From Glandiceps talaboti (Eukaryota; Hemichordata; Enteropneusta; Spengelidae): 64,000 bases of DNA. Position 1 is the stretch's first letter, and every line of letters begins with the position of its first letter. A program made the translations under genes and the position numbers. The stretch is from positions 21,629,503-21,693,502 of the forward strand of contig NC_135551.1 in NCBI RefSeq assembly GCF_964340395.1. Direction: 5' to 3'. The notes beneath the pieces were generated by a model that saw nothing but the letters and a program-made list of their open reading frames with translations, was not told the origin of the DNA and did not search any database. This document shows positions 26,625 to 37,897 of the stretch, piece by piece.

Positions 26625-28821
26625 TTATATCTTCCAAGACAGAATAGCACCAATGACCATTGTTAGAGCCATTAGAGTACTGGATGTAGTGGCTGAACTA
26701 CCAGCTGAAATACAATAGATAGAGAGTCTATGTAAATTATCGGTTGTTAGGGACAACGTGGTATTAGTCAATATGTATGTTAATACTGTCATCTCATAAC
26801 ATGCACTCTGTCCGTATACACCAAGACACATCATGTGATACATGTCAATCCATTTGTAGGCCTATCAATACTACACAAATCATGTTGACCCATCTTCATT
26901 GATCTTTGTTAGAAGAACTACCATAGGAATTACTGTGGGTTTAGATTTGGGAGTAAATCAGCTATAAAATCGATAACCCAAAATCAAGTTGTTTGTAATA
27001 TCATTACAACTGCCGACATCAGACCGTGGACATTCAGAACCTGTACAAACAGGGAAAGTAAAGAAATGAACTGGAATAAAAACACTTGGCTCAGCATGTT
27101 GGAACAGGGGGGACCTGATATATTTTGCTCAGGATTTGAACCAAATTAAACCTCAGTTGTTGTTGTGTTTGTGTGTCAGTAACAATATATTCCGGTTAAA
27201 TTGCAAAAACACCAATGAACTTCTATGTAGTGAAGATTTCGAATAAATTGCAAGTTACATAGTTGGTAGTTTTTATATAGCAGGTATCTACCCTGCTGAT
27301 ACTGCACTTTTCTTGTATTTTTCGTAACGGTGGACACACTAATTCTTTCTACTATTAAACGATGTAAATCAAAGGTCAAAGTAAACGTACCGTTACATAT
27401 CTTAGTGCCTGCCTTGGTAGCTCCTGTTCCAAAGTCAGCACAAGCCTCGTCATTAGTAGTATCAGTGTTTGTAGTACCAGTTTTAACTGTGGCAGCAGCA
27501 CATAGTTTGGTGTAATCAGCACAGTTTGTAGCATCCAGTGTGATGGTAGCTGTTAAACCGGAATAAGTACCACCAGCAGTGATAGCTGTAGAAGAACTAG
27601 TAGGAGCAGCACTGCCCCCAGCGGTGACTTCAGTAGACTTTGTTCCACCACTTGTCTTGAAGTAGACCTTCACGGCCACTGGCGTTGCGGATGTATCCAC
27701 AGTGTATACTAGATCAAATACGATGTTAGCTGCCGTACCTTGCGTAAAACTACCTGATGCTGCTGGGTCTGGAGTTTTTAATGTGAATGTGGTGACGGCG
27801 ATGTCATCTAACAAATGAAGATTACAAGCCTTCATCAAAAGCTGCAGCACACAATACAGTTTAGATTGAGCGGAAAAATTGGAAGACAATATTTTTTCAT
27901 TTTCTTTTATTGCACCAAACGGAAATAACAGTAATGATACGTTTTTGAAACGTACGGAATACCATTTTATCATTAATTTAATTTATTTCAATGTTTAGGT
28001 GGTTTTGACTTTTTAGAGTTCTATATTAACCTTGAGAGCAATGGTTGGTAAGACATATACATGTTCCATCTTAATCTGTGATTTTCGAATTTGATTTAGG
28101 CTTATATTTATCGTTGGTTGAGTAGCTTTAATAATTAATTGCTTTTGGGACATTATTCATAATCTTCATGGAGAACTATATTATGCACACATGAGCTTAT
28201 ATGGTATCATTTGCCTAGTTCATGAATATCTGAATACAAATTTAAACCGAGCCAAAAAAAATAAGCCAGCACACTGACCTTTGATCCTCATAAGTTTGAT
28301 CATAGACAGTTCTTCTCCAATGTCTATGGTAACGCTCGGCTACCGACAACCCCTAAACTAAAAGTATCTCACAATTTTGCAAGTCGATTAAATGTTTTAA
28401 ATATCCTCTATTCATTGTGACTAAAACTAACACTAAAAAAACCTGTACCACGGCTGAACATATGGCTATTTATTATATTTTTCTACTCACCAGCAGCATT
28501 TGTTGTCGATATGTTAATGAAGACAACGACAACAAGGACTGGTAATAATAGATATACGTTCCTATACGGTAGAAATGAAAAAAGAAACATGTCAGGCGTA
28601 CACAAATTATCGTGTTATGAAAGTCAGAAGACGTGATATTAACCCCCCTAGAGTAATATTCAAACTCACCTTAGCTCCTGTACGTAACTATGAAAAAGTA
28701 GATTATTGGAAAATTTATGTTGTTATATTTACTAATATCTACCATGAAGTTTTATTAACAATTTTAGCTTTTTAACTGCATCCAAAAGTATCAGTACTGA
28801 ATTAACGTCTATAGATAATAG

Positions 28822-28918
<97 letters not shown>

Positions 28919-31900
28919 AAATTACTTCTAAGCCTCCTAAGACAAAATTGAATGTCAAAATAGCTCTCTACTGTAATGAACATTTTGATGAGGATTAAAA
29001 TATATTTAGAGTACATGAATACAATTATCATTTGAAGTACACTAAGAGTGTACATCTAAACGTTCAACCCACAGTTTATCAAAAATGTATGATAAAGTTG
29101 GTTTCTTCGGAAATTGAAATATGAATGGATTGTTTCATAGCTAAAACTGTTACAATAAAAAGGCAAGAAATTTTACACAAAAATTAAAAATAAAACATCT
29201 TCCCTTGAGTAAATTAATCTGAATAGACTCTGCCAAGAGTCGGCAATGGGAATTTTGAGTAATTATAATAAAATATAAAAACAATTTGATGAGCACTTTT
29301 CTCAGAAAAAAAATCTTTTTTGACCAAAATACGAAAGGAAATCGTCAAAATTATGAAGTGATATATATCGCCTTTCCGTATCAAAACTGAATAGACTCAA
29401 CCCTTGGAACATACCAAATATCAAAGTAATTGGGAAAAAATCAGAAAAGAGAATCCAGAAATATAATGAGCTGTTCGGGGGTACTTTTTATCGCTACATT
29501 ATTGCAAAATTTGTGCCACTCGATAGATAACCATTAAATCAAAGTCACTCCTCAAAGTTTAGCGAAAGATAAGCTTATCTTAGCTGTCAGTGTTATTAAA
29601 AAAGGAAAACTATCCGAGGCGCGTGCATGGGGGAAAGAATGTACGACGCGAAGCTGATTAGATCTCATTAAATTTGATCTTTCGCTAAACTGTGTCAAGT
29701 CTATTACCACGAGTTCCCAGACCGTAGTACTAGCTGATCGATCGCACGGAAGTCCAGCGACACGGTGACCTTGTGTTCGTTAACAGTTACACAAACGAAA
29801 TGCCGGTTAGGTCGATTCGCGGCCAAATTGTGCTGGAAAGTGGTGGGTATTTTTGTGCGCATTAATTCTGTATTCTAAGTTGGAATATTGTTTTAAAGAC
29901 CTGCCCAAATTCATGGGTAGATGTTACTTAGATTTTGCTCAGAATATTGGTTGCATTCTCAAAATTATGCTTACAATTGTTATCATTTCATTTGTAAAAT
30001 AATCAATTGTTTTGATCAGGTCTTAGCTATCATTTTATCATACGACCTGCCGTGTCAAGTAAGTACATAGTTCGAGGGTCTCCTTTTTGGGTGTGTTGAA
30101 TTGTCAAGAGTTTGGGTTTGGATTTGGAAGTGTCACCAGAGTCACCTGATTTCATTTTACACAGAGTTGTGCAGCCTGCCCCTCCCCACCCCCGTCTAGG
30201 TCACAACACAAAAACATATTTAAATGAATAACACCATCGGAATGGCATTACAATAAATACATTTGATTATTAAAAAAAGTAATGCTGACGATAACTAAAT
30301 ACCTAAAAAGAATTCCAAAACAACCGTCACTGAATGAATGGGTGGATGGATGGATGGATGGATGGATGGATGGATGGATGGATGGATGGATGGATGGATG
30401 GATGGATGGATGGATGGATGGATGGATGGATGGGTGGATGGATGGATGGATGGATGGATGGATGGATGGATGGATGGATGGATGGATGGATGGATGGATG
30501 GATGGATGGATGGATGGATGGATGGATGGATGGATGGGTGGATGGGTGGATGGATGGATGGATGGATGGATGGATGGATGGATGGGTGGATGGATGGATG
30601 GATGGATGGATGGATGGATGGATGGATGGATGGATGGATGGATGGATGGATGGATGGGTGGATGGGTGGATGGATGGATGGATGGATGGATTGATGGGTG
30701 GATGGATGGATGGATGGATGGATTGATGGATGGATGGGTGGATGGGTGGATGGATGGATGGATTGATGGGTGGATGGATGGATGGATGGATGGATGGATG
30801 GATTGATGGATGGATGGGTGGATGGATGGATGGATGGATGGATGGATGGATGGATGGATGGATTGATGGGTGGATGGATGGATGGGTGGATGGATGGATG
30901 GATTGATGGATGGATGGGTGGATGGGTGGATGGATGGATGGATTGATGGGTGGATGGATGGATGGGTGGATGGATGGATGGATTGATGGATGGATGGGTG
31001 GATGGATGGATGGATGGATGGATTGATGGGTGGATGGATGGATGGATGGATGGATTGATGGATGGATGGGTGGATGGGTGGATGGATTGATGGGTGGATG
31101 GGTGGATGGATGGATGGATGGATGGATGGATGGGTGGATGGGTGGATGGATGGATGGATGGATGGATTGATGGATGGATGGATGGATATGGATGGTGTTA
31201 GTCAGTCAACATGCGCCTGAAACGAGGTCCCGCTTCAACCATGGATTACAAATTAACAATTTATTTGTACATTTAGGACGTCCACCAGGATATGCTATGT
31301 TCATATTCGGACGGTCTCTGTTATTTTCTGTTTTCACTTTCCCTTGGTTTTCGCTTTTAAATCTATATCATTTTAAGTACACATGGCGCCAAACTGGAAA
31401 CTTCAAAGAAAACTCCAGACAGTACAAGTAAAAGGTGAATTTAACTTTCCAATAAAACTTTGAAACGTGAAACGTTGTTTATGGTTTGATTTTGATTAGG
31501 CTTCAAAAAAAGAATTTCTGAATTTTGATATCAACACCTTAAACACAAGTTCCAAAGTCAAATGTAATTTTGAATATTTATTTCTTAAGCACGTATTCAT
31601 TGTTTGTAATTACGTCAAAAACGATCACATCATCTCTGGATAGATTAAGATTTCACTTGGACGTCGTTAGTCACGCACCGATTAAACAGGTCGCCGACTA
31701 GGAGGCTGCTTTTAAAGTTTGGCCGAAATATTGAATTTCAAAGTCGCATAACTTTAATACATCCCATTTCATTTCTGAAATTCCCATATAAACAACAACT
31801 TTCTACCAAATACAAGAAGACATCTCAAAAATAAACCGAAACAATCAACACATCGCGAAAATATCATAAATGCGCGCCAAAAAAGCAGAAATATTTAACG

Positions 31901-32017
31901 GAACATATACGGATAAAAAGTCAACCACTCATACGCATAGCTACAAACATGTAGAGTTTACAGGACTTCATCAGACTTTCACATCTACTCAGCGCAAAAA
32001 ATCAAAACTTACTTCAT
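26625..32017 (-). CDS. Gene C: secreted, probably GPI-anchored protein with a single four-cysteine domain
   Basis: Minus-strand exons: 32017-32013 (ATGAA), 28561-28491 (signal), 27807-27391 (domain), 26704-26625 (tail, stop TAA). The 573 nt give 190 residues, the smallest of the family. The signal reads [18 protein letters not shown] and then ISTTNAA. The 417-nt domain exon is phase 1-1, starts [11 protein letters not shown], holds [10 protein letters not shown] and [10 protein letters not shown], and ends [12 protein letters not shown], where the usual Asp-Lys-Ala is Thr-Lys-Ala. The tail [10 protein letters not shown], hydrophobic run and SWKI match the other genes. A donor 6 nt past the stop and a 3'UTR exon from 25857 are conserved with A and D. 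The gene is an inverted counterpart of gene D. Function unknown. Confidence 0.87.
27391..27807 (-). CDS. Gene C domain exon
   Basis: Acceptor GTTAG, donor G|GTACGT on the minus strand. Encodes about 138 residues, the longest domain of the family. The Cys2-Cys3 loop is Thr/Asn-rich ([12 protein letters not shown]) rather than acidic. The surrounding frame is open beyond both splice sites, which gives a longer ORF in simple translation; the splice sites and the paralogues fix the true limits. Confidence 0.86.
28822..28916. repeat. Compound (GTT)n(GAT)n microsatellite
   Basis: Fourteen or so GTT units pass directly into about 17 GAT units. The Ser/Thr-run ORF on the minus strand is spurious. 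Confidence 0.95.
29556..29691. mobile_element. Small MITE-like element with 15-bp perfect TIRs
   Basis: AGTTTAGCGAAAGAT at 29556-29570 is exactly inverted at 29677-29691. The total of 136 bp with no coding capacity fits a MITE. No clear target-site duplication and no second copy in the window. Confidence 0.5.
30341..31186. repeat. (GGAT)n minisatellite with patterned variants
   Basis: About 210 tetranucleotide units. The first 200 bp are nearly pure. Further on, GGGT and GATT variants recur in a regular order, giving a higher-order period of roughly 60-100 bp. Long Trp-Met-Asp-Gly ORFs in three frames are artefacts of the 4-bp period. Confidence 0.95.
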
Positions 32018-32262
32018 TTTACGTCTCTTCCTCTGTCTTCGAATACGACTGAGATGCAGGTATCAAACAACGAACTTCAAATGGCTTTATAGATTTCTTT
32101 GCGCATGTCCCCTGGAACTGTACGCTGATTGGTCCAGACAAAGTCTGTCATGTTACTACAGATGAATAATGATTGATTGGACAATTATTTTCGTAACCAT
32201 TTGCAATCTGAATGTTTACGCGAACAAATAGAAACATATTACTTGGTTGCTATGCCGCTACG
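32013..32262 (-). promoter_or_regulatory. Gene C promoter and 5'UTR
   Basis: Reading the minus strand: an X-box-like CGTAGCGGCATAGCAACCA (32262-32244, two extra bases against B and D), GTAAACA (32219-32213), CCAAT boxes (32180-32176 and 32132-32128), TATAAAG (32091-32085), then a 5'UTR close to gene D, and ATG at 32017. The GTAAACA next to the proximal CCAAT in D is deleted here (GCGTACAG). Spacing to the ATG is almost identical to gene D. Confidence 0.65.
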
Positions 32263-32424
32263 ACACGTGTATCAACAGGTGTGGCTCATATGCATGATTG
32301 ATTTGTTTTGATGTAACAAGTACAGAAAGAACGAGAAAGTTATTTCACCGAAACGAGTCAATCCCTCAATTTTCCCCTCTATGTGTGGCTCTACGTCGGC
32401 ATACCTGTCTGTCTAGCTGTTAGA

Positions 32425-32512
<88 letters not shown>

Positions 32513-33600
32513 CTGCTTTTGTATCTTTCTTAGTCCATATGCATACCTGCCTGTGCCTGTCTGTCTCTCTGTCTCTCTGTCTGATCAAATGTGTTCATAA
32601 CGATCCAATTTCCAATTGGCGCTGACATGAGTAATTTATTTATGAAACATTTAGATCGAAGTTGGTGCGTTTCTTAAATTCAAGTTGCACTCCAATGAAA
32701 GGAATCATTTGACAAGACGTTTGTTTGTCGCTAATTCTAAATACCGATTGCAAGGTCGATATTTGAATGCAGGTAATCGTTGCTGACGAGTTCCCTGAAG
32801 CTGCACGTAAAGTCCGTTTAATCCCAACAAATATCGGTGCTGGATGCGGTTTGTCTGTCTGGTGAAGGAAGTGTACGTACGAGAAACTACTTGATGTTGA
32901 TGACAAAGTATCAATGCTGAGCATTTGCCGATCATGATATGAAAGACAATTTCAGGCATTGGTTTTTGCACATTTTAAAGTAGTAACGATGCACATTAAT
33001 ATTTCGAGTATACGTGTACTTGCGACTTTAGCGTGTATAGGTAAAATGGGCCAATATATTCATAAATCGTTTTCCGATGGAAAGTAATGGTGTCGAATTA
33101 GGCTAAAAATTCTAACTGCTTTTAGCTTAGAGGGGTAGCTAAACATATAATATCCATCCAACGGAAATTATCTTTAAAAAAGATAGCACTGTGCATTTTA
33201 TTTTACCTATGCTGTAACCGAACGCCGGGATTGGAACGTTTATACACCGGGGGAATTCACGGAGTATGAGTTGGCTACCAAATGTGCATATTTGGAACGG
33301 AACCGGATATGACATTCAGGACGTCCACTTTGCGTGACGCCACCAGTTGACGGACAATTTTTCCATACCCTACAAATTCAAGGTGATAGAAAGTCTTAAT
33401 TTGTGAAGTTTGACTCATTCTTGAATCAAGTTTGCAGTAACGACAACCTTTTTAGGATACCTGGTATATGAGAGAAATTCTAGTATACATACCGATAATA
33501 TAACCGACGAGTTAACACTTCTAAATACAGTGATGTCCGCTCCGACCAAACGCGGTAAGATTCGTAGTGTTAGTCGGTGACAGTAGGGTGCTATCAATTA
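32263..33600 (-). repeat. Upstream arm of the gene C/gene D inverted duplication (C side)
   Basis: Segments match 56940-58925 in reverse, for example ATAACGATCCAATTTCCAAT near 32597 against the complement near 58085, and the ACGTACGAGAAACTAC block near 32873 against 57765. D carries extra sequence at about 58.1-58.7 kb. No gene inside. Confidence 0.65.
32430..32509. repeat. (CT)n microsatellite
   Basis: About 40 CT units upstream of the gene C promoter. The corresponding place upstream of gene D carries a (CAGA)n tract at 58700-58751. Confidence 0.95.
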
Positions 33601-33936
33601 AATTTGTTATTATCTTTCTGATTCCAAAACCCCCTAACAGATTCTAATCCCAATGAATGTTAGTTCGTCATCATGAATCATCATGGGTCACAAATGATCT
33701 GTTCTTTAATGACGTGTCAATTTTATTCGGATTAGGCTTATTGTAAGATCATATTTGTGGGAAAGATCTTGATTTATTTCAATTATACACCAGGCCTCCC
33801 GGTCTACATGCCTTGTAGCAAAATAGACACCCAATAATATATCTAATTCCATCCATGTGTAGTGTTGGTTTGAGTGGTTTCCCAGCTTACGGAATGTAGC
33901 ATCGCATTCTCTGTTTTGGTATATAGAAGCGAGTAC

Positions 33937-33970
<34 letters not shown>

Positions 33971-34910
33971 TCCTCCACCCGCCCCTCCACCTATCCCTCC
34001 ACCTATCCCTCCACCCCTCCCTCCCTCCATCCATCCATCCAGCTAGCTAGCTAGCTAGTCAGCAAGCCTGCCAGAGATAAAGATACAGGCACAACATCTC
34101 TTTCCATTTATTGTCGCAATGATGTATTAAAATTGCTGGATGGACGGAAGGTTGGTTAGTGCAAACAACACAATAAATCTTGAATTGGTGAAATAAAATG
34201 CACCGTTTGGCTCTATTTTGAAAAAAATCATTTCTACCAGATGAAAATGTATATTGGCGACCCCTCTAAACTAAAGCAATTACGTGTTTTAACCCTATAC
34301 TGTAACCGAAAAACCAGATCTGATCGTCTATATATACCATACACACCGTCTAGGCATATGCCTCCACTGTCTATGCATATACCGGGGAGGTACGTTGGGA
34401 CCAAATGTGTCCGTTTGGAACGAGGCAACATTCAATATGCCAACATTTTGCGGCGTCAAGAGTTGGCGGAAAGCTGTCCCAAAGTTGTTATACTACAAAT
34501 TCAAAATTAAACTATTAAAAAACTTAATTTGCGAGGTTTCAACCCATTTTTGAATCATGTTTGCAGTAAACTACGATCTATTTAGCACACCTGGTATATC
34601 AGAGAAATTTTAGAGCGGTCACAAGCTTATATATATTAACCGAATAGTTAACTCCCTTCTAAATACCAGCAGTGTCCGCTCGCGCTCCGATCCAAACAAA
34701 CAAAATGAGATTCCTGGTGTTAGTCGATGACAGTACAGAAAGATGGAACCAATTCATTATTGCTGGGGGTTTTCCTGTTGAAACTAGATTTTAATACCCA
34801 ATGAATATTAGTTTGTCATCACAAATCATCATGGGATAAGAATTAATATGTGTTCTTTAATAGCGTTTCAATAGTATTCGATTTAGGCCCATTGTAAGAT
34901 TTAGATTTAC
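33240..34910. repeat. Local tandem duplication (about 1.15-kb step)
   Basis: 33240-33750 and 34380-34910 share ordered blocks: ACCAAATGTG, TTGGAACG, GTTTGCAGTAA, ACCTGGTATATsAGAGAAAT, TAACCGA-GTTAAC and the CATCATGGG-TTCTTTAAT block. A single reverse counterpart lies at 56700-57340. The part between carries (AATC)n at 33941-33967 and CCATCCATCC/CTAG runs. Confidence 0.6.
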
Positions 34911-35454
34911 ACAAAGTTGTAAATAATTTATTGTATCAAGATTGGGGGCAAGATTACCGTTAATTTCGGTGAATATCTATTCCCAGCCGTGTGGGTGGGT
35001 GGGTGGGTGTATGAAAATACAGACCCTGTGTAATAATTACAAATTTGTTGGCAATTAATATTACTTAAAAAATGTCTATGGAAAATGGAAACACCCAATC
35101 CTGTGCTTGAATACTTTGATTTGAAACTCTGCTGACCAGAATACCGAATACATGTAATAGAGAGTATGATCTCGCAAGGAAAGGAGTACATTAAAAAGTG
35201 TCTGTAATCATTGGGTTTGTTGTCAACTGTTAATAGCGTTCTGCTCCCATCACTTGACGAGACGCCAAACATACGTATTGTATCACTGTACTCTGGACGT
35301 TAAACTATTGACGACTCTTACTGATGTCGTGAAAATGATTATAAATTTGAAAATGATAATTTACTTTCCTTAACTCTAGTATACATGTATATGGAGGAAT
35401 GTATTGACAGCATAACCTACCTTACATAATAAATTTAGTTCTACGTTATCCTGC

Positions 35455-36000
35455 GAACTTCACTATGTTGGAGTTTATTGATACCACAACGTACAGTAGG
35501 CTAGGCTACGGGTGAGAATTAGTAACTAATTAAATCGTTCTACTATGACTTGCGGAGTCCTCAATCGCTCCCGTAGACAGGTAAAGCTTACATTGGAACG
35601 TCCTCACCTTGGTGAAAGCATTCCATTGCAACTCAGTGCAGGAAAACTATAGTCACAATTTTTAGATGGTTAACTGCCCAAGACAACAATTTTAAACAGA
35701 TCGCCACGACTGTGGAGTTTTTTCATTAGCGGATAAACATTTCTCTCTATTATGGAATCCATGCAGATAAAGGTACACAACATCAGCTTTTATAGCAACT
35801 GTGGAAATGTCACTGTACGTCATCTGGTTATCGTGTACTTAGACCGGCATTTTAACCAAAATCAAAGAAAACTCAAGTCCATAGAAATCCTGAAGACAGT
35901 TAAGGTTTAACCCAAATCGCTAACTTAAAGATTTAATTTCCAATGATTTACAAATTGTAATAATTGATGTACGATCATGTACTCTGAGAAGACACTTTGT
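35455..36000 (-). repeat. Dispersed repeat R, reverse copy
   Basis: On the minus strand it reads GTTAGCGATTTGGGTTAAAC, then GATTTCTATGGACTTGA, then GGATTCCATAATAGAGAGAA, then CGTGGCGATCTGTTTAAAAT. The same blocks occur in order at 43980-44340 and 55930-56370, and the far end at 40840-41000. Non-coding. Confidence 0.6.
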
Positions 36001-36169
36001 TTTGATACTTGCATGTATCCTATTCCCTCCATGTGTAGTATTGGTTTGAGTGGTTTCCCAACATACGAAAGTTGCTCGTAGTTCACCAGAAAATGTAACC
36101 TTCTATGTGCCATAACACGATGTACAATGTAACAAAATATCTGGTTATTGTCACATATCACAACATAGA

Positions 36170-37560
36170 CAAGTGCTTAGTTTTGTCGAAAACGTAGTCT
36201 GTTCATTCGTACTCCGGAGACACGTAGCTTTGACAATGATAGTTCACTGGTGTATTGTAGTCAAGAAAATATCGAAAACAGAAATAACACCCGGCATATA
36301 TTACAGTCATGGGGGTCCAGTTACCTCTGTTTCCATGGAATATCAAAGTGGCAATGCACATGTACAGTTCAAAGTCCCTATTACATGCACTGGTTTTCAT
36401 GGGTATCAAAGTAAAGTGTTATGCCATTCTTTATCATCTGCAGTTTATTTAGAGACACACCAATATTGTCCTGCAGCTAGTTCTTTGATATTTTGCCATG
36501 TTTCACAACCTTAATTTCACAGCTGATTTTGTAGTTTTGTATGCAGGTTTAACTTCTTCTCTGACTTCAATGATATCCCCATCACTACAATCATAACATA
36601 CTTCTGTCAGTGGATGTTTGGTAGAATAGTGGTGTACTGAAATGTGAAAGTTACATATCTGATTTAACTTGAAGCACTCAATCCCTCTGCACAATCGAAT
36701 TGGTACGTGTTGGGCACGTAAGTATACCACTCCAAATATACAGACCATCTCAAATCACCAACGGTAGCTGTATATTCTCCTCTTGCAATTGTATTGTGTG
36801 TTGTTTTTAAAAGAATGAATACACCTACAACAACTGACAAAAGAAGAAAAAAGATTGAATGGGGATATCTTTCACTAATTTATTTACATGTATTACTATT
36901 TACATTCAATTCATTCTCATATACTAATAATGTTGTTTATCAGTCTCTGCACCTATACATGGCTGAAATTCAAGCCTATAACTTGGCGTGGATAGCATAA
37001 TGTGGAAATTGGTATGGAATTGAGTATAAAAACACAGGTTAATTGAATGGTTTACAATTACAACCGTAAAGCTAAGTGGGTTTCAAAACAAGAATATAAT
37101 ATTTCTGTGATCAATATAACATGGTCCATTTCTATGTTTGAGCTAGCAGTTGATGATATATCAGTGGAATGTATTAGACACACACACACACACACAGACA
37201 CACACCAAGTCACCAACTACAAAGTGGACACAACAGCTTGATATAAATACTGACTTGAAGTTCACGAGTGTGGTTTTATATTAGAGAGCGTAAAGGATGG
37301 TTTCGTTGTCTCATAAAAACTTTAACTGAGCACATGAGGTCTTATTCAGGGTATGTGTACATACAGGCATATCAGAAAGAGTTGCGGTTATGTGGAAAAG
37401 TTGTGGACTTGTCGTTTTCTCAAATACATAAAAAGGCCAGCAAATAACACAATTTCTCGTAACTGGCCGATTGAATAGAAAATATTGGGGCGCCGGGATT
37501 AGGCGCTTCTCAGATCTGAGTTGTACCACTGGCATGTTTTTTTGTTTTCTTTAATAGTGC
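36170..37560 (-). repeat. Inner inverted duplication, left arm
   Basis: Reverse counterpart of 41990-43640. Matching stretches include the GCATGATACT/AGTAAAGTGTTATGCC block, the GATATCATTGAAGTC block, and (CA)n next to CACCAAGTCACCAACTAC against GTAGTTGGTGACTTAAATCA. Confidence 0.6.
36503..36790 (-). pseudogene. Duplicated coding-like fragment of unknown family, copy 1
   Basis: One minus-strand frame reads TEVCYDCSDGDIIEVREEVK then PAYKTTKSAVK; an adjacent frame upstream reads TVGDLRWSVYLEWYTYVPNT then YQFDCAEG. The inverted copy at 42660-42960 preserves both phrases with substitutions and stops. Preservation of amino-acid phrases in two copies suggests decayed coding sequence with a frameshift between the halves. 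I do not recognise the protein. Confidence 0.35.
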
Positions 37561-37636
37561 ATCGTTTCTGTGTCAAAATACAGCAGACGATACTAGTTTT
37601 CGGAAACCGGCATGGGAAGCCACTACAATTATCACT

Positions 37637-37885
37637 ATTCACGGAGGGCAGGGTATATAATGACATTTGTGCCGTTATTAAAATAAAGTGTATTCTGTAC
37701 ATCATCGTACATCAGTGATTATCAGTTAAAATCCAAGATAATTTAGACTGTACACGGGGGTTTATTGCAAAGGCAAAGTTCAGGTATTGAAAGTCGAAAG
37801 GAGAGTTAGCCCTTTATTGGTGGTGTGTAAGTTAACCTGACAAACAGATAAGAAATAGCAAAACTTTGTAAACCATTGAAAATTA
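37637..37885 (+). repeat. Direct repeat flanking the foldback element, left copy
   Basis: Begins ATTCACGGAGGGCAGGGT and ends at CCATTGAAAATTA. The right copy is 40135-40387 in the same orientation. Internal blocks such as CATTTGTGCCGTTATTAAAA and GACTGTACACGGGG are shared. The last 120 bp also resemble the start of dispersed repeat R. Confidence 0.75.
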
Positions 37886-37897
37886 CATCCAAGTGAA

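Larger units (their letters stand above)
28562..32012 (-). other. Gene C intron 1, repeat-filled
   Basis: 3.45 kb. It holds (GTT)n-(GAT)n at 28822-28916, a small TIR element at 29556-29691 and the 0.85 kb GGAT array at 30341-31186. No other coding signal. Confidence 0.7.

Noticed and set aside
28732-29055. 107-codon Ser/Thr-run ORF on the minus strand
   Set aside because: Translation of the compound (GTT)(GAT) microsatellite inside gene C intron 1.
30282-30806. Long Trp-Met-Asp-Gly repeat ORFs in three frames
   Set aside because: Automatic result of a 4-bp tandem repeat without stops; no start context, splice sites or paralogue.
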